Below, piece by piece: positions 16,975 to 25,508 of a stretch of DNA of 64,000 bases. Each line of letters begins with the position of its first letter. Position 1 is the stretch's first letter. Both the position numbers and the translations under genes were made by a program. The stretch lies in NCBI GenBank assembly GCA_035949375.1, contig DASZIG010000094.1, forward strand, positions 1-64,000. The letters are read 5' to 3'. The DNA is from Gp13-AA77 sp035949375. GTDB lineage: Bacteria; Acidobacteriota; Terriglobia; UBA7540. A model generated the notes under the pieces. It was not told where the DNA came from. It saw only the letters and a program-made list of their open reading frames with translations, and ran no database searches.

Positions 16975-17356
16975 GCCGAAATTCGTGCTCGATGCATCTG
17001 CATTGCTGGCTTACCTTCAACACGAGCCCGGATTCGAAAAGGTGCAGAAGGCATTGGCCGGCGGAGCCGTGATGAGCACCGTCAACGTCGCCGAGGTCTA
17101 CGCCAAGGTCGTGGCGCGAGGTTTGCCGGTGCGCGAGATCGCAGCAAACCTGGCGGCCCTCGGGCTCGGTATGGTTTCGTTTACGGAAAGTGACGCGCAG
17201 GGATCGGCGGCGCTTCACCCGAGAACGCGCCAACTGAGACTGTCCCTGGGCGATCGCGCTTGCATCGCTGTCGGGATTCAGTTGGGTCTGCCCGTTCTGA
17301 GCGCGGACCGGGCGTGGAAGGGTATCCCGGGTGTGAAAGTGGAGATGCTTCGCTGA
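16964..17356 (+). CDS. VapC-type PIN ribonuclease toxin
   Basis: The 130-residue PIN domain has FVLDASALLAYLQHEPG with the first Asp, NVAEVYAKV with the conserved Glu, SLGDRACIAVGIQLGLPVLSADRAWKGI with the third and fourth acidic positions. It should be an Mg2+-dependent RNase held by the AbrB-type antitoxin. The GTG start overlaps the antitoxin end. The etfB gene begins 34 nt later. Confidence 0.9.
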   Translation: MKAEPKFVLDASALLAYLQHEPGFEKVQKALAGGAVMSTVNVAEVYAKVVARGLPVREIAANLAALGLGMVSFTESDAQGSAALHPRTRQLRLSLGDRACIAVGIQLGLPVLSADRAWKGIPGVKVEMLR

Positions 17357-17389
17357 CAGCGCGCACTGTCGACTGCCAACAGGATTCCT

Positions 17390-18169
17390 ATGAAAATCGT
17401 CGTTTGCCTCAAGCAGGTACCCGCCCGCGATTCGGTTTTGCGGCTGAATGCCGCCGGAACGTGGATTCAGGAAACCGACATCAGCTTCGAAGTCAATGAG
17501 CCCGACGTCTATGCGCTCGAGGAGGCCCTGCGCCTGAAGGAATCGCAGGGCGGGGAAGTCGTCGTCTGCTCGCTCGGACCCGCCCGCGCTCAGCAAGCGA
17601 TCAAGGAAGCGTTGGCCAAGGGCGCTGACCGGGCCTTGCATCTGGACGATCCCGCCTTCGCCGGCCTCGACTCTTTCGGGATGGCGCGCGTGATGGCCAA
17701 GGCGCTCGAAGCCGAGAAGCCGGACCTGATTGTGACCGGCCTGCAGTCCGACGATTTCGGCGCCGCCCAGACCGGTGTGATTCTGGCCGAGCTCATGGGA
17801 CTGCCGCACTCAACCATCATCATGCAGATCGAGGTGCGGGGGAATTCGATCAAGGTGAAGCGCGAGCTTGAGGCGGGATTCTTCCAGTTCATCGAAATGC
17901 CGCTGCCCGCCCTGCTGACGATTCAGTCCGGCATCAACAAGCCTCGCTACGCCACGCTCAAGGGCATCATGGCGGCCAAGAACAAGCCGCTCAAGAAGCT
18001 CAGCATGGCCGATCTCGGACTCTCCGGCGGCGATCTTGCGCCGCTCCAGAAGATCACGCGCGTCTATGTACCGGAGAAGCGATCGAAGACGGAGTTCTTC
18101 GAGGGCAGCAGTAAAGATGTGGCGGCCAAACTCGTGGACAAGCTGAAAAACGAGGCGAGAGTCATCTAA
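17390..18169 (+). CDS. etfB: Electron transfer flavoprotein, beta subunit
   Basis: This 259-residue ETF beta subunit (MKIVVCLKQVPARDS, VNEPDVYALEEALRLKE, DLIVTGLQSDDFGAAQTGVILAELMGLP, ALLTIQSGINKPRYATLKGIMAAKNKP) binds AMP and with EtfA carries electrons from acyl-CoA dehydrogenases to the quinone pool. ATG 17390 has AGGA 8 nt upstream. Its partner etfA is normally next in line but here is separated from it by a VapBC module. Confidence 0.95.
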   Translation: MKIVVCLKQVPARDSVLRLNAAGTWIQETDISFEVNEPDVYALEEALRLKESQGGEVVVCSLGPARAQQAIKEALAKGADRALHLDDPAFAGLDSFGMARVMAKALEAEKPDLIVTGLQSDDFGAAQTGVILAELMGLPHSTIIMQIEVRGNSIKVKRELEAGFFQFIEMPLPALLTIQSGINKPRYATLKGIMAAKNKPLKKLSMADLGLSGGDLAPLQKITRVYVPEKRSKTEFFEGSSKDVAAKLVDKLKNEARVI

Positions 18170-18205
18170 ACACGGAATGGAGCCGTGCCTGGCGCCGCGC
18201 GCAGT

Positions 18206-18234
18206 TTGACTCACCATCATGAGTCAATTAAACT
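18206..18234 (+). promoter_or_regulatory. Leaderless promoter with inverted-repeat operator, VapBC between etfB and etfA
   Basis: TTGACT (18206-18211), 17-nt spacer, TAAACT (18229-18234), then 6 nt to the ATG at 18241. A perfect 7-bp inverted repeat, TTGACTC (18206-18212) and GAGTCAA (18221-18227) with 8 nt between, covers the -35 and the spacer and is the likely autorepressor site. Confidence 0.7.
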
Positions 18235-18240
18235 AATCGT

Positions 18241-18513
18241 ATGGCTAAGCGACTCCAGGTGATCATGAAGGATCCGGAGTACCGGGAGATTCAGCGCATG
18301 GCTCGCACGCGCCACATGACCCTGGCCGAGTGGGTCCGGCAGGCGCTGTACGCGGCTCGCCGGAGTGAGCCCGTGGGCGATCTGGCTAAGAAACTGGCAG
18401 TCGTACGTGCTGCAGCGGCTCACCACGGGCCGCCATCGCCCGACATCAAGGTCATGCTGGCTGAGATTGAACAGGGATATTGGTCGGATAAATCCTTCGA
18501 AGATCATTCGTGA
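18241..18513 (+). CDS. RHH-type VapB antitoxin
   Basis: This 90-residue protein starts with LQVIMKDPEYREIQRMARTRHMTLAEWVRQAL, a ribbon-helix-helix DNA-binding segment, followed by a helical linker and a C-terminal DIKVMLAEIEQGYWS toxin-binding stretch. Its stop overlaps the toxin start by 4 nt. It has no SD, and the promoter places the transcript start at the ATG. Confidence 0.85.
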   Translation: MAKRLQVIMKDPEYREIQRMARTRHMTLAEWVRQALYAARRSEPVGDLAKKLAVVRAAAAHHGPPSPDIKVMLAEIEQGYWSDKSFEDHS

Positions 18514-18905
18514 TTCTGGTCGATTCCAACATTCCGATGTATCTGGTGGGTGGACCGCATCCTCACAAGACCGACGCGCAGCGTTTGCTCGAGACCGTCC
18601 TGAGCGAGCGGCAGCGTGTGGTTACCGACGCCGAGGTATTGCAGGAAATCCTGCATCGTTATGCCTCCATCAGTCGTTGGGACACGATTCAAACCGCGTT
18701 CGATGCCTTGTTTGGGATCGTCGATGATGTTCTGCCTGTAGATCGAGGGGCAGTCGAGCGCGCAAAGGAGATCATCTTCGGGCATCGCCGCTTGTCGGCG
18801 CGCGACGCCATACATGTCGCCATCATGGAGCGTCATGGAATCGAACGAATCCTGAGTTTCGACTCCGGTTTTGACGGACTCCCGGGCATCACTCGATTGC
18901 ATTAA
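18510..18905 (+). CDS. VapC-type PIN ribonuclease toxin
   Basis: The 131-residue PIN protein has MILVDSNIPMYLVGG (first Asp), DAEVLQEILHRY (Glu), RRLSARDAIHVAIMERHGIERILSFDSGFDGLPGI (third and fourth acidic residues). It is cotranscribed with the RHH antitoxin, and the pair sits between etfB and etfA without disrupting either gene. Confidence 0.9.
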   Translation: MILVDSNIPMYLVGGPHPHKTDAQRLLETVLSERQRVVTDAEVLQEILHRYASISRWDTIQTAFDALFGIVDDVLPVDRGAVERAKEIIFGHRRLSARDAIHVAIMERHGIERILSFDSGFDGLPGITRLH

Positions 18906-18999
18906 ACAAGGATTACGGAACTGAGCGACATCCCTTTCGTGCTGCTTTCACTGAGAGCTGATAACTCAAGACTAAGAACTGGAATCGATCGGATTGACT

Positions 19000-19992
19000 A
19001 TGAGTAACGAAATCCTGGTATTCGCGGAACAGCAAGATGGCAAGATCACGCGTCCCACGTGGGAAGCGGTGGCGGCGGGGCAGAAGATCGCGGCGGACAC
19101 GGGTGGCACCGTCACCCTGACGGTGCTCGGGGCGGGATCATCGGCTCTCGCGACGCAATTGGCTGCTGTTGACGCGGCGGGCGTGGTGGCCGTCGAGTCT
19201 CCGGTCCTCGCCGATTACACCCCGGACGGATACGCCATCGCTCTCGCGGGCCTGATCCGGTCGCGCCAGCCTCAGTACCTGGTGTTCAGCCATACCTACC
19301 AGGTGCGCGACTTCGCGCCCAAGCTTGCGGCCGCGCTCGGCGCGGGATTCATCTCGGACTGCCTGGGGTATCGCAACGAAGGCGGCCGGCTGGTGTTTGT
19401 CCGCCAGGTGTTCCAAGGCAAATTCAACGCGGATGTCGAGTTCGCGGGCGAGGCGCCCTACCTGGTGTCATTCCAGGCCGGATCGTTCCGCGAGGATGCT
19501 GTCCGGCGCGGCGCAGCCGGAGCCCCCGTCAGCACCGTGGCGGCGGAGATCAGTCCCGATCAGATTCGTTCGAAACCGGGCGAGCGCTTCCGCGAGGCCA
19601 AGCAGGCCGTGGACCTGACCCAAGCCGAGGTGATCGTGGCCGTGGGACGCGGCATCAAGGCGCCCGAGAACATCGAGATCGCCCGCAAGCTCGCGGAGGC
19701 CCTCGGCGGGGAGATCGGCGCCTCACGCCCGATCTGCGATGGCGGCTGGCTGCCCATGGATCGCCAGATCGGAAGCTCAGGGCAGACCGTGGCGCCCAAG
19801 CTTTACGTGGCGCTCGGAATTTCCGGCGCGATTCAGCATCAGGTGGGCATGAAAGGCTCACGCAACATCCTGGCGATTAATAAGGACCGCGAAGCGCCCA
19901 TTTTCGAAGTCGCCACCTACGGAGTGGTCGGCGATCTGTTTGAGATCGTGCCTCCGCTGATCGAAGCGATCCAGAAGGCGAAGGCGGGGTAG
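19000..19992 (+). CDS. etfA: Electron transfer flavoprotein, alpha subunit
   Basis: The 330-residue FAD-binding ETF subunit has an N-terminal domain (EILVFAEQQDGKITRPTWEAVAAG) and a C-terminal FAD domain with VIVAVGRGIKAPENIEIARKLAEALG, ASRPICDGGWLPMDRQIGSSGQTVAPKLYVALGISGAIQHQVGMKGS and AINKDREAPIFEVATYGVVGDLFEIVP. ATG 19000 is used; a TTG six bases upstream is in frame. The 94-nt gap from the VapC stop includes a short-period sequence (CTGATAACTCAAGACTAAGAACT), so etfA expression may depend on read-through from the VapBC promoter or etfB. Confidence 0.95.
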   Translation: MSNEILVFAEQQDGKITRPTWEAVAAGQKIAADTGGTVTLTVLGAGSSALATQLAAVDAAGVVAVESPVLADYTPDGYAIALAGLIRSRQPQYLVFSHTYQVRDFAPKLAAALGAGFISDCLGYRNEGGRLVFVRQVFQGKFNADVEFAGEAPYLVSFQAGSFREDAVRRGAAGAPVSTVAAEISPDQIRSKPGERFREAKQAVDLTQAEVIVAVGRGIKAPENIEIARKLAEALGGEIGASRPICDGGWLPMDRQIGSSGQTVAPKLYVALGISGAIQHQVGMKGSRNILAINKDREAPIFEVATYGVVGDLFEIVPPLIEAIQKAKAG

Positions 19993-20008
19993 CTGCGGGC
20001 CTCTGGCA

Positions 20009-20446
20009 CTAACGCTTAGCACCTAGCACCTTCCCTGCCGCTGCGGACTTTCGCGGTCTGCCCCCTAGCCTGCCGTTCGCTTTGGCGGCCGCTCGCTTGG
20101 CCCGGCTGCGCGATTGTCCGCCCTTCTGTCCCAGCCTGGACGCCATCCATTCCTTTGATCCGAGCAGGCCCTCCAGAAGGCCGGGCACGTAGAGGTCCGC
20201 ATCAAGCTTCGGGAAGTGCAGGCCAAAGCCCGAGGGGCTGATCTCGATTTCGCGCAGTTCGGCAGGTCTGGCATTCTCCAGTCCCTGGGCATCCCGCGGC
20301 GAGAAGCTCACCGTCAGACTGGAACTGAGATCGATCACCATGCGGCCAGACTCGCGGTCATAGCGCGCGGAAATCGCCCTGGGCGCTGTCACGTGCAGCT
20401 CCCGAGCCCGCTCATTCGCCTGTTCCAAAGCCTCAAACTTGGCCAT
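20009..20446 (-). CDS. DUF2442 family protein (TA-like partner of DUF4160)
   Basis: The 145-residue protein contains the DUF2442 core (ISARYDRESGRMVIDLSSSLTVSF, LREIEISPSGFGLHFPKLDADLYVPGLLEGLLG) and a basic tail (AKRAAAKANGRLGGRPRKS) likely to touch DNA. ATG at 20446 overlaps the end of the DUF4160 reading frame. DUF4160-DUF2442 pairs are widely regarded as a putative TA-type module; biochemical function is not established from this sequence. Confidence 0.8.
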   Translation of the reverse strand: MAKFEALEQANERARELHVTAPRAISARYDRESGRMVIDLSSSLTVSFSPRDAQGLENARPAELREIEISPSGFGLHFPKLDADLYVPGLLEGLLGSKEWMASRLGQKGGQSRSRAKRAAAKANGRLGGRPRKSAAAGKVLGAKR

Positions 20447-20680
20447 GAATCTTCTCCCACGCCCGGCAGAGTTCTGGCAAATGCTCTGCCAGCACCGGCT
20501 CGATCCGGGCGATTTCCCGTCCCGGGAAGCCGTAGTTCTCGCGCAGCTCCACGGGCCCGTCCAACAGTTCAACTTGAATACCGCTTCGCGACCCCGCCCG
20601 ATCACATGCACATGAGCCGGGCGATGATCGTTGGGATAAACCACAACTCGCAGTCCCTCAAACGTGAGAACTGTCGGCAC
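20433..20680 (-). pseudogene. DUF4160 family protein, frameshifted
   Basis: From GTG 20680 the frame reads MPTVLTFEGLRVVVYPNDHR and PAHVHVIGRGREAVFKL, a good DUF4160 start. It then leaves the family frame. One frame over it continues LLDGPVELRENYGFPGREIA, RIEPVLAEHLPELCRAWEKI and HGQV to a stop at 20433-20435. A single missing base near 20568-20573 (a G in KLELLDG) would restore one protein of about 82 residues. As it stands, the frame instead runs into DUF2442 and creates a spurious fusion. Confidence 0.75.
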
Positions 20681-20686
20681 AGTCGA

Positions 20687-20695
20687 ATGATAGCA
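20687..20695 (-). promoter_or_regulatory. Extended -10, predicted leaderless start of the DUF4160 operon
   Basis: On the minus strand TGCTATCAT (complement of 20687-20695) ends 6 nt before the GTG at 20680, with no SD. Just upstream is GCTT-AGG-AAGC, a short inverted repeat that may be an operator. Confidence 0.45.
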
Positions 20696-20844
20696 CGCTT
20701 CCTAAGCGCTTGGGTTATTGCGAACGGCAGGCTGCCGCAGACCTTGATGCGCCGACTCGGCAATCATGCGAAGTGTCGAAGAAGTGTCGAAGAATTGTCT
20801 GCGCCAGCCCCCCAAAATTGAACTCGCGTCCCCTCTGCCTTAGA

Positions 20845-22473
20845 ATGGTCGGGGCCGTGATAAGCCGCTCGTCGAGATTCGCAGTTGCCGTCTTCGCGGG
20901 GTTTGGCCTCGCGCTTGCCGCCGCACGATCCGCCCGCGCTGACCTTCCTTGCGCGCGCTGTCACCCTGCCGAGACCGCCGGATACGCCGCCACCCCGATG
21001 GCCCATTCTCTCACCGGTGTTGCGCGGGAGCCGCCCGGCGACTTCACCCATGCTGTCTCGAAGACCCGCTTCGCGGTGGAAGTGACGGGGTCGAAAGCCG
21101 ACTGGACGATGGTCCAGCGTCTCGAGCGCGACGGCTTTTCGGGTGATTACGTGCCGGCCTACGCGATCGGGTCCGGAGCTCACGCCGTCGCATACCTCAT
21201 TGATCTGCGGGGACATCTTTTCCAATCGCCGATTTGCTTTTATGCCGGGCGCGGCTGGGACATGGCGCCGGGCTACGAGGGAAACGCACAGCCGGACTTC
21301 CTGCGTCCCGTGACTCCGGATTGCTTATTCTGCCACGCCGGAAAGGCCCGGCCGGTTGCGGGCTCATTGAACCGCTTCGAGGACCCTCCGTTCGAGGCCG
21401 AGGCCATCACCTGTGAACGCTGCCACGGTCCCGCGGACGCCCATCTGCGCAGCCCCGTTCCCGGATCCATCATCAATCCGGCGCGGCTTTCGGCGCGCGC
21501 CCGCGACAGCGTTTGCGAGCAGTGCCATCTGAGCGGCGAGGCCCGCATTGCCAATCCCGGCAAAGAGATCGGCGATTTCCAGCCTGGCCAGGAGTTGGAG
21601 CAGCTCTTTTCTGTGTACGTTTTCGAGGGCTCGCTTGATCCCGGGCAGCCCGCAGGGCTCAAGGTGATCAGCCAGGCCCAGCAACTCGCTTTGAGCACCT
21701 GCGCGCGGCGGAGCAACGGGAAGCTCTGGTGTGGTACTTGTCATGACCCTCACCAGCAGCCCGCCGATCCCAAGGCTTGGTTCCGCGCGCGTTGTCTTTC
21801 GTGCCACGGCGACGCGCTGCTGCAGACCCACCCCAAGCCCAGCCAGGATTGCGTCGGTTGCCACATGCCCGAGCGTCCGGTCTCCGACGGCGGGCACACC
21901 GTTTTCACCGATCACCGTATCGCAAGGCGGCCCCCGCCCGATTCCGCGCCGGCTGCCGCGGGCGACACTCAATCGCTCGTCGCCTGGCATGAGCCTGCGG
22001 AGCCGCTGCGGCAGCGTAACCTGGGCCTGGCCGAAATCGAGGTCGGCGAGCGCACGAAGAATCTAACGCTCGTTTCACAGGGGGCGAAAAGGCTGACGGA
22101 GTCCTCGCCGAGCTTCCCAAACGATCCGGCGCTGTTGACCGGGATTGGCCAGGTGCTGCTCGGCGTAGGCGAGGCCGAGCAATCCGCCGTCGTCTTCGAA
22201 CGGGCGATCCGCGCGGAGCCGGGCAACCCCTCGCATTACATCCACGCCGCGCTGGCTTGGAAGGCGGCGCGCGATCAGAAGAAGGCCGTCGAATACCTGG
22301 AGAAGGCCCTCCGGCTCGATCCGGTTCTCGAACAGCCTTACCAGGAACTTGCCGACCTTTATAGAGAGGAAGGCGAGACGGTCATGGTTCATCTGACGTA
22401 TGAGCGATATCTGAAGGCTTTCCCGAGCAGCATCGCCGCGCAGAAAGGCGCGCGGGATTCGGCCTTGCGCTGA
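20845..22473 (+). CDS. Exported multihaem cytochrome c with TPR tail
   Basis: The 542-residue protein has a signal peptide ending ...AAARSARA and then seven CxxCH haem sites: CARCH, CLFCH, CERCH, CEQCH, CGTCH, CLSCH and CVGCH. The last third (about 410-535) consists of TPR-like helices (GIGQVLLGVGEAEQSAVVFERAIRAEPGN, KKAVEYLEKALRLDPV). This tetratricopeptide plus multihaem design is common in Acidobacteriota and suggests a periplasmic electron carrier in a complex. ATG 20845 is chosen because it precedes the signal peptide; upstream sequence in the frame is not signal-like. A TPR protein follows in the same direction. Confidence 0.85.
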   Translation: MVGAVISRSSRFAVAVFAGFGLALAAARSARADLPCARCHPAETAGYAATPMAHSLTGVAREPPGDFTHAVSKTRFAVEVTGSKADWTMVQRLERDGFSGDYVPAYAIGSGAHAVAYLIDLRGHLFQSPICFYAGRGWDMAPGYEGNAQPDFLRPVTPDCLFCHAGKARPVAGSLNRFEDPPFEAEAITCERCHGPADAHLRSPVPGSIINPARLSARARDSVCEQCHLSGEARIANPGKEIGDFQPGQELEQLFSVYVFEGSLDPGQPAGLKVISQAQQLALSTCARRSNGKLWCGTCHDPHQQPADPKAWFRARCLSCHGDALLQTHPKPSQDCVGCHMPERPVSDGGHTVFTDHRIARRPPPDSAPAAAGDTQSLVAWHEPAEPLRQRNLGLAEIEVGERTKNLTLVSQGAKRLTESSPSFPNDPALLTGIGQVLLGVGEAEQSAVVFERAIRAEPGNPSHYIHAALAWKAARDQKKAVEYLEKALRLDPVLEQPYQELADLYREEGETVMVHLTYERYLKAFPSSIAAQKGARDSALR

Positions 22474-22557
22474 GTGCGAACGAGTTTGGCCGGGTTGGAC
22501 GCCTGCCGGGCTGGTCTAAGGGATCAGTTTGTCCTGGAGCGCGATAAAATAACGTCC

Positions 22558-24717
22558 ATGAGGCCGTTGGTCCGGGTGAAACGCACGCGCCGTCGGCAAG
22601 CGATGCCGGGCGCGCTCAAATCAATTGGAATCACCTCGGCCGCGATGCTCGTGACACTGCTGGCCGGCCCGAGCTCGTCGTTGCCAAAAGCTTCGGCGCC
22701 ACAAGCTTCGGCACCACAAGCTTCGGCACAAGATGAGCTCGGGGCGGCGGCGGCGGCGGAGCGATCGGGCAACTACGATGACGCCGCGCGCCACTATCAG
22801 AATTTCCTTTCTACGGCCGCCAGCGTCTCGACAGTCGGGCGCTCCGCGCTCTCGCCTGCGATCATAGAAGCGCGTACTCGTCTCGGGACGGCGCTCTTCA
22901 TGCTGCACCGCTACCGCGAATCCTTGTCAGCGCTCCGGCCCTTGCCGTTTCCTGCCGGCTCGGGCGGCCCTCATCGCGTGGGGGCGCCGGCGATACCCGC
23001 CCAAGCCTGGCTGGTGGAGGGCCTCGACTACCTCGACCTTAACCAGCTTTCAGACGCCACCCGCTTCCTGCGTCAGGCGATTGCCCTCAATCCGAACAGT
23101 GGAACCGCGCGCCTGGCGCTTGGCGACGCCCTGGCTCGCAGTGATCATCCCGAGGACGCCGAGGCGCAATACCGCGAGCAGTTGCGCCGCACGCCCGACG
23201 TGCTGGAAGCGTGGTACAAGCTGGGCCTGGTCTACACGAATCTCGCTCAGAGAGCGACCGCAGGATTCAGTGAGCAGCAGGGGGGCTCGGTCCTGGCCCG
23301 CCAGCTCGCGGCCGAGCAGCTTTCGGATCGAGGGGATTACTGGGGCGCGGCCCAAGCGCTATTTCCGGTTGTGGACTCTTCGGGGCCAGGCTCGAATCAG
23401 CAGATCGCGAAGATGGCAGCGGACCAAGGTACGCGGGGCTCCGCCGGTTCGGCGTTCCAACCAGGCCTGCACGCGAGCTTCGGAACGGCGCTGCTTTATC
23501 TGAGTTATCCCCGCGCCGCCGAAAAGGAGTTCGAGGCCGAGCTTTCCGGGGATCCAGAATCGCTGCCGGCCCAGCTCGGCAAGGCAGAGGTCGCGGCGTT
23601 GCGCTCGGACCGGGGTGGCGCGCTTGCCATCTTTGGGCATCTGATGGATGTCTACCCCGCGGCGCTGGCCCGCCGGCTCGAGATGCCACCGCCCGCCCGC
23701 CTGGTGGAAGCCTGGCCGCCCGAAGAATCCAAGTTACAACCACCGCTTGCTGAAGCACCGGCGGCAAAACTGTGGGCCGCATGGCTCGGCGGCGGCGGGT
23801 TGAAGTTGCCGCCGGCGGCTTCGGGCCAGGATCGATGTTCTTCCCCGTCGCAAAGCCGCCAGCATGAACCGGGCTACTGGATGGTGGAGGCGTGTGCCGC
23901 CGAGTTGCGCACCGATCTCGGATCGCGAAAGATTCTGACTGAGAACGAACGCGCCAAGCTGGTGGAGACGGACTACCGCCTCGGAGATTACGAAAAGGCG
24001 CGGGACGGCGCGAGGGCGCTGTTGAGGTTGTCCGCGCACGATCCCTGGGGCGGCTACTGGCTGGCGAAGTCGTACTCGGCGCTGATCGGCGAATGTTTCG
24101 CCAGGCTGTCCGATCTCAATCCCGATTCAGCCCGGGTCCACGAAATCCTCGCCAACTACGACGCGGACCGGCAGCAATGGGCGCCGGCGCGCAACGAATA
24201 TGAAGCGGCATTGCGCCTCGCTCCGGAACTGCCTGATCTGCATCTTGGGCTTGGCACGGTGTATTGGCGGTCGGGAGACTGGTCGCGAGCACTGGACGAG
24301 CTCAAGAAGACGCTCGATCTCGCACCGGGTTCCACGGTGGCCGCCTACGAGTTGGGCGACAGCTACATTCAAGAGCATCAATGGCGCGATGCGCTGGACT
24401 ATCTGCCGCGTGCGCTCAAGGATCCGGCGGTCGAACGCAAAGCGCGGCTGGACCTCGCCAAGGCTGAAGGCGAATTGGGTGACTCCGCCGCGGCCATCAA
24501 GGACTTGAGCCTCCTCGCGGCCGACGATCATGACGGCGAGGTCCACTATCGCCTGGCGATGGCTTACCGCGGAATCGGCGATTCGGCAAAGGCCCAGGCC
24601 GCGCTGGGGGTTTCCGAAGCCCTTCGCAAGACTTCTGACCAGCTCACCCGGCAGCGGCTTGAAACGCTGGAGGGCGGGCAGAAGGACCTCCAGCACTTGG
24701 ACGGGGGGCAAAATTGA
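22558..24717 (+). CDS. Exported TPR-repeat protein
   Basis: The 719-residue protein has an N-terminal hydrophobic segment (GITSAAMLVTLLAGPSSSL) then the linker KASAPQASAPQASAQ, encoded by three 15-bp tandem repeats (22688-22732). It carries many TPR helices (LGDALARSDHPEDAEAQYREQL, NEYEAALRLAPELPDLHLGLGTVYWRSGDWSRALDELKKTLDLAPG). It is probably a periplasmic scaffold. ATG 22558 is preferred to an upstream GTG at 22474 because it leads directly into the signal region. It is 84 nt after the multihaem cytochrome and may work with it. Confidence 0.8.
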   Translation: MRPLVRVKRTRRRQAMPGALKSIGITSAAMLVTLLAGPSSSLPKASAPQASAPQASAQDELGAAAAAERSGNYDDAARHYQNFLSTAASVSTVGRSALSPAIIEARTRLGTALFMLHRYRESLSALRPLPFPAGSGGPHRVGAPAIPAQAWLVEGLDYLDLNQLSDATRFLRQAIALNPNSGTARLALGDALARSDHPEDAEAQYREQLRRTPDVLEAWYKLGLVYTNLAQRATAGFSEQQGGSVLARQLAAEQLSDRGDYWGAAQALFPVVDSSGPGSNQQIAKMAADQGTRGSAGSAFQPGLHASFGTALLYLSYPRAAEKEFEAELSGDPESLPAQLGKAEVAALRSDRGGALAIFGHLMDVYPAALARRLEMPPPARLVEAWPPEESKLQPPLAEAPAAKLWAAWLGGGGLKLPPAASGQDRCSSPSQSRQHEPGYWMVEACAAELRTDLGSRKILTENERAKLVETDYRLGDYEKARDGARALLRLSAHDPWGGYWLAKSYSALIGECFARLSDLNPDSARVHEILANYDADRQQWAPARNEYEAALRLAPELPDLHLGLGTVYWRSGDWSRALDELKKTLDLAPGSTVAAYELGDSYIQEHQWRDALDYLPRALKDPAVERKARLDLAKAEGELGDSAAAIKDLSLLAADDHDGEVHYRLAMAYRGIGDSAKAQAALGVSEALRKTSDQLTRQRLETLEGGQKDLQHLDGGQN
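22688..22732 (+). repeat. 15-bp tandem repeat in a signal-peptide-proximal linker
   Basis: Three in-frame copies of AAGCTTCGGCRCCAC encode repeats of the pentapeptide ASAPQ just after the signal peptide core of the TPR protein. Confidence 0.75.
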
Positions 24718-25508
24718 GCCGGGCGGGACGAGTTTAGAGTGAAAAACAGAAATGTTACGAACGAAGCCAATAGGTTATTGAAAACAAAGCATTTCTGTTT
24801 TCCATATTTATTGAAAGCCACTAGGTTATTTAAAATAAGTAAGTTACCTTGAAAAAAGCCAAGAGGTTATTGATTATAAATACGTTAGATCGTTTTCAAG
24901 GGCCCAAAATTCGTGCTGCCAGCGCGAAAATCGCGAGTTTCGAGGCGAAATCAGGTGCATTTGGCCACCCCGTCGATTGGTCGCGAGCAGCCAGAATAGA
25001 TCGTGATCCAGTCAGCAAGCCCCCCGTTTCCTTGCAATCGGAGGGAAGGGAAGGCCCAAGTCTGGGCAACGTTCATTGACTAGGTCATACCTTTGCTCTG
25101 TACATAAATTAGAACCGAGCCGCAAAAAACGTACATTATTGGTGTTGACATGCCTACCGTTTTTCGGGCAGCATGCTAATTGCTCTGCATTACTTGCGTG
25201 TCTTCCGTGGGGGGACGCGCTTCTGTCGGGTCGCTGATGCTGGTCGGGTTCGGGTCTTATAAAGTTTTCCGGTAGGGCCGATTAGGACCGAGGGCTGCAG
25301 TGAAGCCGCCAAGACGTTGCGTCTCCGGAGCGGGGGAATCGCGCCACACCCCAAAGCAGCATCATCGTCCTACCTCTGAGTGTCTTCGCCTCGTCATGAG
25401 GCTTCCGCGTCGTTACAGTTTTGAAGTGAGTGGAGGGGACCGCCGGCTTTGGAACCGCGAGCGGGCGGCTGAAAGGCTCAATCTTCATCACATTTACAGG
25501 AGGATGAC
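24718..25508. other. Long AT-rich intergenic region upstream of the Oar-like receptor
   Basis: There is no gene in these 791 nt. The first 150 nt carry the repeat island described separately. From 25081 the sequence becomes mixed: TTGACA at 25145-25150 and TATAAA at 25258-25263 are promoter-like but not in a convincing pair. The receptor gene has a strong SD, AGGAGG, at 25499-25504, so its leader could be 200-350 nt long and may hold regulatory RNA structure. Confidence 0.5.
24743..24880 (+). repeat. AAGCCA-N-AGGTTATT repeat island with inverted repeat
   Basis: Three copies of a roughly 16-nt unit occur at 35-50 nt intervals: AAGCCAATAGGTTATTG (24764-24780), AAGCCACTAGGTTATTT (near 24815-24831) and AAGCCAAGAGGTTATTG (near 24856-24872). 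The first sits in the loop of a 12-bp perfect inverted repeat, AAAACAGAAATG (24743-24754) and CATTTCTGTTTT (24790-24801). The first copy is preceded by AACG, matching the AACGAAGCC word at 715-854. Confidence 0.65.

Noticed and set aside
25145..25180. TTGACA at 25145 as the receptor promoter
   Set aside because: No acceptable -10 hexamer at 15-19 nt downstream, and it is 360 nt from the gene; left as an unpaired motif.
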